From: Trinickia acidisoli
GTDB lineage: Bacteria; Pseudomonadota; Gammaproteobacteria; Burkholderiales; Burkholderiaceae
Reading direction: 5' to 3'
DNA length: 64,000 nucleotides
NCBI RefSeq assembly: GCF_017315725.1
Contig: NZ_JAFLRG010000002.1
Coordinates: 1,488,001-1,552,000 of the forward strand
Shown in pieces: positions 1 to 8,250 of the stretch (its first letter is position 1; the number at the start of each line of letters is the position of its first letter). Made by a program: the position numbers and the translations under genes. Below the pieces are notes generated by a model. The model was not told the origin of the DNA. It was given only the letters and a program-made list of their open reading frames with translations, and did not search any database.

Positions 1-1097
1 GCAAGCAAGGCGCTGATGAGCAGGCCCGAGAAGAGCGCCAGATCGGGCAAGACGCGTTGGGTGCCGCTGAGCGCGCTCATGTCCGCCGAAAACACGATCA
101 CCCAGCGTCGCCCCGCAAACGGCTGCTGCGCCTGCCGCTGCAGCGTGGCGGGCCTGACCGGGCGCACCGCGCGCGGCGCACGCGGAACGACGGCGGCAAC
201 CGCATGCGTGGACACGCGCGAAATGCCGATGGAGAAGCCCGGCCGAGCGCTCGCCGCGCCATTGATGCTGTCGTAGAGCAACGACGCGTTCGTGAGCGGC
301 GCTGCCGGCCCGCCCATGCTGCCGGCGTCGTAAATCTTGAACTTGATGACACGCAACGTCTCGGCGCTGAGCAACCCGTCCATCATGTCGTTGACGCGAA
401 TGCCGGCGCCGACCGAGCCCACATAGGCGCGGCGGCGCTCGATGACGGTCGCCGTCGGCATTCCCTTGCGATAGACCGGCATACGCATCGCCAGCCCGAC
501 GAACCGCGCGCCGCGATCATCGAGAATCAATCGCCCACTGCTGATGGGCTCGCCGGTATCGCGCAGCGTCTCCATGGCCGCGCGCCGATGCGGCTCCGCG
601 TCCATGTCGATGCCGACGGACTCGCGATTCGGCGCGAGCGGTTCGAGATACGTGAGCACGTCGTAGCCGTCGCGCAAGCCCGGCGGCCGAATCGAGAAAT
701 CGATGCCGGCCTGCCGCAGCGTCTCGTCCTTACGCTGCGCGGTCACGAACGCACGCACGTCGGCACTGCGCACATAGGTCGCGTAATTCAACGTTTGAAA
801 ACCCGGATAGCGCCCCCGCAAATCGAGTCCGTCGACGAAATCGCGAAACTCGCCGCGCGTCACGCTGTCGTCTTCTCCGAACAGCGCGCGCATCGTCACG
901 AGCACATCCGTATATAGCCGGACACGCACCGCGATTTGCTGCTCGACGCTGCGCGAATCGTTATCGAAACGCAACCGCGCCTCCCGCTCGACGAACTGGC
1001 CGCAAATCGAATAAACGGTCAGCGTGATAGTCAGCGCAAGCACCAGCACGCCGAGGGCGAACCCCTGAGCGTACCAATCGCGACACATATGCCGCAT
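1..1097 (-). CDS. CHASE-domain membrane sensor protein, 3' end outside the window
   Basis: The minus strand is open from about 1244 to the window edge. From the ATG at 1097 it reads a short cytoplasmic leader, a membrane helix (GFALGVLVLALTITLTVYS) and then a periplasmic CHASE domain: the FxxFVDGLDL...YPGFQTLNYA block, the YLEP...SVGIDMDAEPHRRAAMETLRDTG block and a final V-I-V-F-S-A-D segment. A second hydrophobic stretch (LALFSGLLISALLA) starts just before the window edge. CHASE domains sense small extracellular ligands and are fused to histidine kinase, GGDEF/EAL or cyclase outputs. The output domain here lies off the window, so the signalling class is unknown. In-frame GTG codons at 1118 and 1190 are alternative starts and the extension still reads like protein, so the start is uncertain. 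Confidence 0.85.
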   Translation of the reverse strand, partial: MRHMCRDWYAQGFALGVLVLALTITLTVYSICGQFVEREARLRFDNDSRSVEQQIAVRVRLYTDVLVTMRALFGEDDSVTRGEFRDFVDGLDLRGRYPGFQTLNYATYVRSADVRAFVTAQRKDETLRQAGIDFSIRPPGLRDGYDVLTYLEPLAPNRESVGIDMDAEPHRRAAMETLRDTGEPISSGRLILDDRGARFVGLAMRMPVYRKGMPTATVIERRRAYVGSVGAGIRVNDMMDGLLSAETLRVIKFKIYDAGSMGGPAAPLTNASLLYDSINGAASARPGFSIGISRVSTHAVAAVVPRAPRAVRPVRPATLQRQAQQPFAGRRWVIVFSADMSALSGTQRVLPDLALFSGLLISALL

Positions 1098-1539
1098 CCG
1101 TTCGAATACTTCGCGCACATCATTCCCCAAAGACCGCGCAGCAAGATCGGTCCATCGCCGGATGCGAGGTCGACGCGCGCGTGCCGCCACGCACAGGCCA
1201 TAAAGCGCTGCACGTATCGGATCGGCGACGCCTTACGCCGCAAACGTTCGTTAATCGATTACCGGGCCGGTCGGTCATCCGACTCGTCTAGTGCCGGTAC
1301 ACGCGCCCGACAGAGCGAGCGACAAAGTGGAACGGCTACCCTCGTGCATCGTTGGGTGCCGCGATTGAAGTAGGTTTTCTTATAGGCTCTTTTTTACGAA
1401 GAATAACGTCCGAGAACGTTGATTCAAGTCAAAGAAACCCTATCGACAAAAACCCTTTATTCGTAGCGCACGCCCGCATCGGGGCCGTGCATTGGCGAAT
1501 GCCGATCGTGGAATGACTCAGTTTCAGCAATAGTTACCG
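1098..1539. other. Intergenic stretch between CHASE gene and porin gene
   Basis: There is no convincing gene in these 440 bases. The part nearest 1100-1240 may be the true 5' end of the CHASE gene. The stretch from 1370 to 1470 is AT-rich compared with its surroundings and contains an FNR/ANR-like dyad at 1419-1432, listed separately. No hairpin with a T-run was found for the porin transcript. Confidence 0.5.
1419..1432. promoter_or_regulatory. FNR/ANR-like box (TTGATTCAAGTCAA)
   Basis: The sequence matches the FNR/ANR consensus TTGAT-N4-ATCAA at 9 of 10 defined positions. It lies in an AT-rich patch about 320 bases upstream of the CHASE gene start and downstream of the porin gene, both on the minus strand. 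Its distance from the start is long for direct control, so this is only a candidate. Confidence 0.3.
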
Positions 1540-2673
1540 TCAAAATAGATGTCGCATGCCGATTGAAACAACCGTTTGCGAATTGGAACTCGAGGCGGGA
1601 AGGGAAAATAATTGCGCCTGTACGCCGCTGCTCGCGCGCAATAAAACTGCATTGCAATAGATATCGGTTCGTTTTGATAAGGAGTAATCGATACCACCCA
1701 CGATTTGATTCCAATGTGCTTGACCGAGCTTCGAGTAGCCGTAGCTGCCCGCCAATGAAAGCGCGTAAGTCAATGAGTACTTCACTCCGCCCTCGGCCGT
1801 TCTTAATGAAGCGCTGGCTCCGTTCTGGCTGAAATCGACGAGCGTGAAAAGCCCGTGCAAAAACGCCGGCCCCCATTGGTAACCCACACCCACACCCGAG
1901 ACCGTCAGCTTGTCGAAGACTTGAAATGGCGATAGCAGCCCCTGCGCACCCGTGCCGACGAGCGGCGTACCGAGCACGGTCGTTCCGATGCCGAATGCCG
2001 CCGTGAAATTATGGAGGCCGATATAAGCCGCGCCCGCTTTGAGCGGACCCTGCGCGTACGTGGCACCGAACGCAACGGCACTGTCGGCGACGAAATTGCC
2101 CGGCTGTCCGCCAAACGAATAGAGCGCGCCGAATTGAAAGCCGCCGATGCCAGGCGTCACATAGCGAACCGCATTGTCGAGACGTTCTGCGCCGAGTCGA
2201 TCGAGATCGCCTAGATGAAAAGCGAAGACGGAGGGCGTCAACGTGCCGGCCGCGAATTGCGTGAGGTTCGTCGTCATGAAGTCGTATTGGCGGCCGAACG
2301 TCAAGGTACCGAACCGATCGCTCGTGAGCCCGACGAACGCTTGGCGGCCGAACTCGAGGCCGCCTTGCGAAAGCCGTCCGTCGTTGAGCGTGAAGCCGTT
2401 TTCGAGCCGAAAGATCGCTTGCCATCCGTTGTCGAGCGGCTCGACAGCGCGCATCCCCCAGCGGTCGGATTGCCCAACGCCGCTCGTTTGCGACCATATG
2501 TGGCTGCCGCCTTCGTTCGTCACGGACGTCAAGGCATCGTCGACGATGCCGTAGAGCTGAACCGTGCCTTGAGCATATGCGCCGCCGATGGCCCCGAACA
2601 AAGTCGCCCCGATGAGCAGGCTCTTGGCAGTCGTTGCACGCAAGCATCCATCCCAACGATACGACGTGTTCAT
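1540..2673 (-). CDS. Gram-negative porin (Burkholderia OmpC-like type)
   Basis: A 377-residue outer-membrane general porin for passive diffusion of small hydrophilic solutes, expected to form a trimeric 16-strand barrel. An N-terminal signal peptide has its cleavage site at about residues 34/35 (AYA-QG). The mature protein starts GTVQLYGIVDDALTSVTNEGG, as porins of this family do. Inside are the WGMRAVEPLDNGWQAIFRLENGF and FGRQAFVGL segments, and the protein ends GMRHLF with the terminal Phe needed for barrel assembly. The N-terminus is about a dozen residues longer than usual, so a start further in is possible. It is a single gene, upstream of the CHASE sensor on the same strand. Confidence 0.93.
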   Translation of the reverse strand: MNTSYRWDGCLRATTAKSLLIGATLFGAIGGAYAQGTVQLYGIVDDALTSVTNEGGSHIWSQTSGVGQSDRWGMRAVEPLDNGWQAIFRLENGFTLNDGRLSQGGLEFGRQAFVGLTSDRFGTLTFGRQYDFMTTNLTQFAAGTLTPSVFAFHLGDLDRLGAERLDNAVRYVTPGIGGFQFGALYSFGGQPGNFVADSAVAFGATYAQGPLKAGAAYIGLHNFTAAFGIGTTVLGTPLVGTGAQGLLSPFQVFDKLTVSGVGVGYQWGPAFLHGLFTLVDFSQNGASASLRTAEGGVKYSLTYALSLAGSYGYSKLGQAHWNQIVGGIDYSLSKRTDIYCNAVLLRASSGVQAQLFSLPASSSNSQTVVSIGMRHLF

Positions 2674-2840
2674 CGCGCCTCCGTTGCATGTAGCCGCTAA
2701 AACGACACATACCGGCGCTCACGAGAGCCGAGTCACCGAGCACGCATTAGGATTTGTAAGACGGACCCTAGTAGCGCTCGATCGAAATTGCAACATCGAA
2801 ACGCCTCTAGACGTACTACCAAAATTGACAGGTGCCAACG

Positions 2841-3737
2841 TCACAGGAGCAAACGAGCGTCGTCGCAGAGGAAATCGAGGAACGTTCTCACCTTGGACGA
2901 GAGATACCGGCGATGGCGATAAACGCCATAGAGTTTGGTACCGAAAAAGCGATAATCCGTGAGCACGGCCTCGAGCGTACCCGCTTCGAGATCGCGCGAG
3001 ATCAACACCTTGGGAAGGAACGCGAGCCCCATCCCTTCGAGCGCCGCCAGCCGGAGCAGTGTCTCATTGTTCGTTTGCAAGGCGGGATCGAACTTGAATG
3101 CCTCGATGCCGCGCGGCCCTTCCGCTTCGAGCGCGCTGTTCGCGGGAAACGCCGAATAGCCGAGCATCATATGGCGCGCAAGCGCTTGGGCATCGGCGGG
3201 CGCGCCGGCCTTGCGCAAATAGTGCGGCGAAGCGACGAGATGGAACGTCACGGGCGCGATCGGCCGCGCGATCAGCGCAGGCCCCAATGAAAGCGGATTC
3301 GTCACGCGCAGTGCAAGGTCGAACCCTTCTTCGACGAGATTGACGAAGCGGCCCGACAAATCGACGTCGAAACGCACGTCGGGATAGCGCGTGCGGTAAT
3401 CGTTCAGGACGCCGACGAAATCCGGATTGGCCATCCATACGGGTACGCTCAGCTTGAGCGTACCGTGCGGCGCCGCCGTCGATTGGCTGACCGCCGACTC
3501 GACGTCGTCGAGTTCGTCGAGCAGTTGGCGCACGTGCTCGAAATACGTCGCGCCCGATTCGGTGAGACTCAGGTGACGACTCGTTCGATTGAGCAGCAAG
3601 GTGCCCAGGCGGCGCTCGAGATGCATGACGTGCTTGCTCGCCATGGCCGGCGACATGTCCAGCCGACGCGCGGCCGCGGCGAAGCTCTTGGCGTCGACCG
3701 CCAAGCGAAAGACGCGCATGCTCGTCAGCGTATCCAT
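2841..3737 (-). CDS. LysR-family transcriptional regulator
   Basis: A 298-residue LysR regulator. The N-terminal winged helix reads MDTLTSMRVFRLAVDAKSF then AAAARRLDMSPAMASKHVMHLERRLG, followed by the effector domain (GTLKLSVPVWM...FVGVLNDYRTRYPDVRFDVDL, LARHMMLGYS, EGMGLAFLPKVLI). It belongs to the CrgA/PA0477-like subgroup that regulates a divergent neighbour. I chose the ATG at 3737 because the DNA-binding domain begins there; a longer reading from 3770 adds eleven residues unlike the family. It faces the DoxX gene at 3836 across about 100 bases, and is likely its regulator. Confidence 0.9.
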   Translation of the reverse strand: MDTLTSMRVFRLAVDAKSFAAAARRLDMSPAMASKHVMHLERRLGTLLLNRTSRHLSLTESGATYFEHVRQLLDELDDVESAVSQSTAAPHGTLKLSVPVWMANPDFVGVLNDYRTRYPDVRFDVDLSGRFVNLVEEGFDLALRVTNPLSLGPALIARPIAPVTFHLVASPHYLRKAGAPADAQALARHMMLGYSAFPANSALEAEGPRGIEAFKFDPALQTNNETLLRLAALEGMGLAFLPKVLISRDLEAGTLEAVLTDYRFFGTKLYGVYRHRRYLSSKVRTFLDFLCDDARLLL

Positions 3738-3835
3738 CCGATCATCAACCAGCAGTAAATGATGGATCAATCATAGCCGAGTTGATCAGGCGACCCGACA
3801 AACGTATCGTTGCGCGATTCTCAAAGGAAAACATC

Positions 3836-4243
3836 ATGATCAACGACAAAACCGCTCCACTGGCCGCATTGCTGCTGCGTGTCAGCCTCGGCATCATCTT
3901 TCTCGCGCACGTGGGCCTGAAGCTGTTCGTATTCAGCGTGCCCGGCTTCGTCGGTTATTTCGCGTCGCTCGGGCTGCCGGCCGTCGCCGCGTATTTGACG
4001 ATCGCACTCGAACTCTTCGGCGGCCTCGCGCTGATTCTCGGCATCTACGCATCGTGGGTGGCGCTGCCGCTTGCCGCCGAGATGCTCGGCACGATCGTCC
4101 TCGTTCACGGTGCGAACGGTTGGCTGTTCACGAACAAGGGCGGCGGCTGGGAATATCCCGCGTTTTGGGCGATCTCGCTCGTCGTGTTGTTCTTGCTCGG
4201 CGACGGCGCCTATGCGCTGCGCCCCGCCAAGCGCAACGCCTAA
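3836..4243 (+). CDS. DoxX-family membrane protein
   Basis: A 135-residue integral membrane protein of the DoxX/YphA type with four predicted helices: LLLRVSLGIIFLAHVGLKLF, GFVGYFASLGLPAVAAYLTIALELFGGLAL, YASWVALPLAAEMLGTIVL and FWAISLVVLFLLGDGAYAL. The GW(E)Y...GDGAYALRP tail is typical. Members have been linked to quinone or redox functions, but the reaction is not settled. An AAAGGAAAA ribosome site lies just upstream of the ATG at 3836, which rules out the in-frame upstream start at 3782. It is divergent from a LysR gene. Confidence 0.9.
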   Translation: MINDKTAPLAALLLRVSLGIIFLAHVGLKLFVFSVPGFVGYFASLGLPAVAAYLTIALELFGGLALILGIYASWVALPLAAEMLGTIVLVHGANGWLFTNKGGGWEYPAFWAISLVVLFLLGDGAYALRPAKRNA

Positions 4244-4276
4244 TCCCGTCGGCGCGACTATCGCGCCGCGCGCAAT

Positions 4277-5455
4277 CTAGCGCATGTTGCCCGTATGCCC
4301 GAGTGAATAGCGCCCGGGTTGCGGCCATACGGCGAGCCCGTGCGGCTCCATGCCGACCGGGATCGACTTGACGGCGCCCGTGGTCGTATCGATCGCGTAG
4401 ACGACGTCGTCGAAACGACCGGAGAGCCAGAGCGTCTTGCCGTCGGCGCTCACGTTGCCCATGTCGGGACTGCCGCCTCCGGGGATGGGCCAGGTGGCAA
4501 CGACCTTGCGCGTGGCGAAGTCGAGCACCGACACGCTACCCTTGCCGTGCCGCGGCCCATGCACGCGATTCGATCCGCGATTGGCGATATAGAGCTTCGT
4601 GCCGTCGCGGCTCGGATAGAGCCCATGCGTGCCCACGCCCGTCTCGATGAAGCCGATCTTCGTGAAGCGGTCGCCGTCGATAACGTACACGCCGTCGGCC
4701 ATCATGTCCGCCACGTAGAACACCTTCCCATCGGGCGAGATGCGAACGTCTTGCGGCATCCCATTCTTTTGGAGTTCTAAGTAACCGATCACCTTGCGGT
4801 TCACCATATCGATCTTCGCGAGTTTGCCGCCGAATTCGCAGGTAAAGATCGCGTACTTGCCGTCGATCGAGAAATCGGCGTGATTGATGCCCTTGCATTC
4901 GGGCACCTCGAGGCTCGATTGCAACTGCATCGTATGCGGGTCGCGGAAATCGAGCCGCGCGTGCGCTTCGGCCACGACGATGGCTTGCTTGCCGTCGGGC
5001 GTGAAGTACATGTTGTAGGGATCGTCTACGGGAATCGCTTTGCCGGGCTTGCCGGTCATCGTATCGATCGGCGTCAGGCTGCCGTCGGTGCGGCCCTCGG
5101 CATTGTTCGTCACCCAAAGCGTTTTCAAGTCCCACGACGGCACGATGTGCTGCGGACTGCGGCCGACCGGAAACTTGTCGACGACCTTGAACGTCACCGG
5201 ATCGATGACATAGACGTCGTTCGAGCGAAGATTCGGCACATACACGCGCGCGAGCGCGCCGCGGACGGCCGCGCTCAGATGGTTCGCGCCCGCCTCGCTG
5301 TAGAGATTCGACGCATCGACGACGCTCGGCATACCCGGCACCGTCTGCACCGTCGATGCAAAAGCGCCGCTCGGCACCCACGCCATGCATGCCCCGGCAA
5401 GCACGGCACCGAGCGATGAAGCGAGCCACGTATCGCGATATGTTTTCAAGCCCAT
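4277..5455 (-). CDS. Secreted YVTN-type beta-propeller protein
   Basis: A 392-residue exported protein with an N-terminal signal (SSLGAVLAGACMAWVPSGAFA). It carries repeated propeller blades of the YVTN/YncE type: ARVYVPNLRSNDVYVIDPVTFKVV, LKTLWVTNNAEGRTDG, GKVFYVADMMADGVYVIDGDRF, GTKLYIANRGSNRVHG, GKTLWLSGRFDDVVYAIDTTTG. Such proteins act in the periplasm or at the surface as binding or scaffold proteins, and some are redox enzymes. No catalytic cofactor motif is visible. It lies 63 bases downstream of the creatininase-like gene on the same strand, so the two are probably one transcript. Confidence 0.85.
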   Translation of the reverse strand: MGLKTYRDTWLASSLGAVLAGACMAWVPSGAFASTVQTVPGMPSVVDASNLYSEAGANHLSAAVRGALARVYVPNLRSNDVYVIDPVTFKVVDKFPVGRSPQHIVPSWDLKTLWVTNNAEGRTDGSLTPIDTMTGKPGKAIPVDDPYNMYFTPDGKQAIVVAEAHARLDFRDPHTMQLQSSLEVPECKGINHADFSIDGKYAIFTCEFGGKLAKIDMVNRKVIGYLELQKNGMPQDVRISPDGKVFYVADMMADGVYVIDGDRFTKIGFIETGVGTHGLYPSRDGTKLYIANRGSNRVHGPRHGKGSVSVLDFATRKVVATWPIPGGGSPDMGNVSADGKTLWLSGRFDDVVYAIDTTTGAVKSIPVGMEPHGLAVWPQPGRYSLGHTGNMR

Positions 5456-5518
5456 GAGATCTCCCAGTATTCAAGATCGTCGCCGCGCGCACTCGCGAAG
5501 ACGACGATCGACGATGCT

Positions 5519-6334
5519 TCACCGGCCGGCGGTGTCCTTGCGTAATGCGTCGATCGTACGCGCGACGATCGCATCGATGCCCAAACGCCCGAGTTCGGCG
5601 CTCGCCCGCCGCGGGTCGCCTCCATAAACACCGTCCGCCGGGCCAAGCTTGGGCGCTGTACGCAAAGCATCGAGCCGCACCATACCCGGCGCCACCGCGA
5701 GCAGCAGCGACGTATCGGCGAGCCCTGCATGCGTGCCGATCTCGTCGTCGCGATAACCCTTCTCGCGCAGCATGCGCGCGTAGCCGCCCGAACTTTCGCC
5801 GTAGTACTCGGGCGGCACGAAGGCGCGCGCTTTCGTGCCGGCCCATGCCTTGTTCAAACGCGCGACCACGCGCTTGACGTCGTCCTGATAGCCGCCGTGA
5901 TCCCCGAGGAACACGATGTTCTTGAAGCCATGCACTTCGAAACTGTACGCGGCGGACTCGAGCGTCTTTTCGAAGACGTCGTCCGGGACCGTAATGGTGC
6001 CTGGAAAACGCATGTGAGAGGTCTGCGGCGCATAGCCGCCCTCGGGCACATAGGCGATGACGGGCGCAACGAGCGCGTTGCCGAGCCCTTGCGCGATGCG
6101 CGTGGACAGATACTCGACACGCACGTTGTGCTTGCCGAGCGCAACGTACGGACCGCTTTGCTCCGTGCCCCCGATCGGGATGATGATCGTCGTCTTGCCG
6201 GCGGCGATCTCGTCGCGCAACTCGGTCCATGTCAGATCTTCGAGTTGGACCGTATTCGGCACTTGCGCAAAGGCCGTCGCCTGCGCGCACGCGAGGCCCA
6301 AGAAAACGCAAGCTTTGCGTAAGAAATATTGCAT
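5519..6334 (-). CDS. Secreted creatininase-family protein with altered metal ligands
   Basis: A 271-residue protein with a signal peptide (cleavage near residue 23, AFA-Q). The core is creatininase-like: TIIIPIGGTEQSGPYVALGKHN at 49-70, PEGGYAPQTSHMRFPGTITV at 98-116 and the FLGDHGGY block with H146. Classical creatininases read EQHGPH then a conserved Asp. Here E58-Q59 is followed by Ser and the later His/Asp positions are Tyr and His-Asn, so metal binding must differ. Export to the periplasm is also unusual for a creatinine amidohydrolase. The start is close to the divergent DUF4148 leader and the gene is followed by the beta-propeller gene. I would not call it a creatininase by function. 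Confidence 0.82.
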   Translation of the reverse strand: MQYFLRKACVFLGLACAQATAFAQVPNTVQLEDLTWTELRDEIAAGKTTIIIPIGGTEQSGPYVALGKHNVRVEYLSTRIAQGLGNALVAPVIAYVPEGGYAPQTSHMRFPGTITVPDDVFEKTLESAAYSFEVHGFKNIVFLGDHGGYQDDVKRVVARLNKAWAGTKARAFVPPEYYGESSGGYARMLREKGYRDDEIGTHAGLADTSLLLAVAPGMVRLDALRTAPKLGPADGVYGGDPRRASAELGRLGIDAIVARTIDALRKDTAGR

Positions 6335-6376
6335 GCATGCTCCACAAAAAATGGCAACGACTCGCCGGTGCCGCGT

Positions 6377-6822
6377 CGATTATGAGCAAAACTGTAACGA
6401 TGATTTATCGAAATAGGCGTTAACCCTAGCGCCTCCGATCGCTAGACTTCAGTCATCGGTTCACGCAACGAACCCGATGCAACTGGTAGGACAAATAACT
6501 TTTGGAGGTAATTGCCATGAAGTCGCTCATCCAATCCGTCGTGATCGCCGCTGCTCTAGCCGCTCCGGTTGCCGTGTTCGCGCAATCGAACGCACCCGTG
6601 ACGCGCTCGCAAGTCCAGGCTGAACTCATTCAATACCAGCAAGCCAACGGCAGCCGCAACCTCGGCAACGATCCGTACTATCCGAACGACGCGCAGATTG
6701 CGCAAGCGCGCGTCGACGCGCAAAGCAACGACCGAGCGGTCGGCGGCGTACGCGCCGGCTCGTCGGCTTCGGGCGCGCCCGTGAGCGCCGGCGCCAGCGA
6801 CACCCTTTACTTCGGCCGTTGA
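6377..6822 (+). repeat. Direct repeat copy 1: conserved leader plus DUF4148 gene
   Basis: From about 6377 the sequence is closely repeated at 8251-8698. The leader (CGATTATG.GCAAA ... GTAACGATGATTTATC ... GGCGTTAACCCTAG ... CAGTCATCGGTTCACGCAAC ... GGACAAATAACTTTTGGAGG) is at least as well conserved as the coding part. The promoter must therefore lie within the duplicated unit. Confidence 0.9.
6517..6822 (+). CDS. DUF4148-family small exported protein (copy 1)
   Basis: A 101-residue protein with a signal peptide (MKSLIQSVVIAAALAAPVAVFAQ) and a DUF4148 body: VTRSQVQAELIQYQQANGS, then PNDAQIAQARVDAQ and a Gly/Ser-rich tail ending LYFGR. The family is small, periplasmic or surface-located, restricted mostly to Burkholderiaceae, and has no assigned function. 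The ATG at 6517 follows a strong TTTTGGAGG ribosome site; a start at 6502 would leave no room for it. The gene is closely matched by a paralogue at 8390 and is followed by two good intrinsic terminators. It is divergent from the creatininase-like gene. Confidence 0.9.
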   Translation: MKSLIQSVVIAAALAAPVAVFAQSNAPVTRSQVQAELIQYQQANGSRNLGNDPYYPNDAQIAQARVDAQSNDRAVGGVRAGSSASGAPVSAGASDTLYFGR

Positions 6823-6960
6823 TCCGCACCGCTGCACAACGCTGGCCGGCAGCGCCGCAGTGAGCGCGCCGGCCGAGACATAACATCTTCGCTGCATCGA
6901 ACCGAATACGGCTTGCTATCGTCGGTCACGACAGCGAGCCGCTTCGCATCGATACCTCCG

Positions 6961-6981
6961 CCGCCGGTCACCGGCGGTTTT
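6961..6981 (+). terminator. Intrinsic terminator after DUF4148 copy 1
   Basis: The perfect stem CCGCCGG / CCGGCGG with a three-base loop (TCA) is followed at once by TTTT. It would end the DUF4148 transcript before the DedA gene. Confidence 0.85.
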
Positions 6982-7013
6982 CGCCTAGCCCTTTATTCGG
7001 CTAGGCGCTTTTT
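6982..7013 (+). terminator. Second, tandem intrinsic terminator
   Basis: The perfect nine-base stem CGCCTAGCC / GGCTAGGCG with an eight-base loop is followed by CTTTTT. It comes directly after the first terminator, so read-through from DUF4148 into the DedA gene should be very low. Confidence 0.88.
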
Positions 7014-7177
7014 CGCTGGTTTGCCCGCATCGCACGAACCGCGTGCGTTTAGCGCGTTCGCCCTCGCCGATGCGCGTCGATACGTTAGGACGTCCGTCAG
7101 CACGTCCAAGCGTGGAACGCGGCATAATTCGCGCATACCGCCGTTTGCGAGCGGTTGTCCTCGCGAGGAAACGTTCG

Positions 7178-8173
7178 ATGCTCCACGACATGGTCGCGCG
7201 CTACGGCCCCGCCCTCGTCTTCGTCAATGCACTGGCTGCGTCGCTGGGGTTGCCCGTGCCGGCCATGCCGACGCTCGTCTTTTTCGGCGCCATGGCCGCG
7301 CTCCATCCGGCATCGATCGGTGCGCAACTCGTGCCGGTCCTCGGGCTAGCCGTGCTCGCTTCAGTCATCGGCGATAGCGTTTGGTTCCTGGCCGGCCGCT
7401 TTTATGGCGCAACCACGCTCAAGACGCTCTGCCGCCTCTCGTTGTCGCGCGACACCTGCGTGAAGAAAACCGAGCGCTTTTTCGGGCGCTGGGGCGTGCG
7501 CGTGCTGACCGTATCGAAGCTCGTACCGGGCTTGTCCTTGCTTTCCGTGCCGATGGCGGGCGCGATCGGCACGCCATACCGCGCGTTTCTCGCACACGAT
7601 GGGATCGGCGCCGCGATATGGGCGACGATCGGATTGGCGGTCGGCGTACTCGTCTCGCGCCAAGTCGATTGGCTCTTCGCAGGCTTGAGCCGCTTAGGCC
7701 ATGCGAGCATCTTCGTCATCGCGGCGCTCGTGGCCGTCTATGCGGCCTACCGCTGGGTGCGCCGACACGCCTTGATGAATCGACTGGCCGCCGCGCGCAT
7801 CGACGTCGACGAACTGTACGCACTGTTGCTGGGTGAACCTGCGCCGGTCATTCTCGACGTTCGATCGGAAGAGAAGCGACGGCTCGACCCGTACGTGATC
7901 CCCGGCTCGCAGTTCGCGGACGAGCGCAAGCTCGACGAAATCATCGCCGCCTACCGTCCCGATCAAAAAGTCGTCATCTATTGCTCGTGTCCGAATGAAG
8001 TGTCGGCCGCATGGCTGGCGAAGCAATTGACCGATGCCGGTTTTCTCCATGCGCTGCCGCTCAAAGGCGGCATCGACGCATGGCGCGAAGCGGGCCGCGC
8101 CGTCACGCCATTGCAATTGCAAACGACGGCCGACGACCCAGCCGATCGTCATTCCGCACCGCGCGCCGCTTGA
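7178..8173 (+). CDS. DedA-family membrane protein fused to a rhodanese domain
   Basis: A 331-residue protein. Residues 1-195 are a DedA/SNARE-associated membrane domain (DedA proteins are linked to undecaprenyl-phosphate or phospholipid handling and envelope homeostasis). The signature FFGRWGVRVLTVSKLVPGLS then VPMAGAIGTPYRAFL is present, with several membrane helices. Residues 205-315 are a cytoplasmic rhodanese-like domain: VILDVRS, then VVIYCSCPNEVSAAWLA with the likely active Cys at 269, then LKGGIDAWREAG. The fusion is common in Burkholderia. The ATG at 7178 has a GCGAGGAAA ribosome site; an upstream reading from 7043 is Arg-rich and unlike the family. The gene sits between the two DUF4148 copies and tandem terminators isolate it upstream. 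Confidence 0.9.
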   Translation: MLHDMVARYGPALVFVNALAASLGLPVPAMPTLVFFGAMAALHPASIGAQLVPVLGLAVLASVIGDSVWFLAGRFYGATTLKTLCRLSLSRDTCVKKTERFFGRWGVRVLTVSKLVPGLSLLSVPMAGAIGTPYRAFLAHDGIGAAIWATIGLAVGVLVSRQVDWLFAGLSRLGHASIFVIAALVAVYAAYRWVRRHALMNRLAAARIDVDELYALLLGEPAPVILDVRSEEKRRLDPYVIPGSQFADERKLDEIIAAYRPDQKVVIYCSCPNEVSAAWLAKQLTDAGFLHALPLKGGIDAWREAGRAVTPLQLQTTADDPADRHSAPRAA

Positions 8174-8250
8174 CCCAACTTGCGGCCGCTTACGTCGCCG
8201 ACCTCCCCACGAAGACACGCCAATCACATCGCCGACGCCTCGGCCGCGCG

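Noticed and set aside
4536..6389. Long minus-strand frame (617 codons) across the creatininase-like and beta-propeller genes
   Set aside because: The product is Arg-rich and motif-free, while the two genes it shadows in another frame have signal peptides and family motifs.
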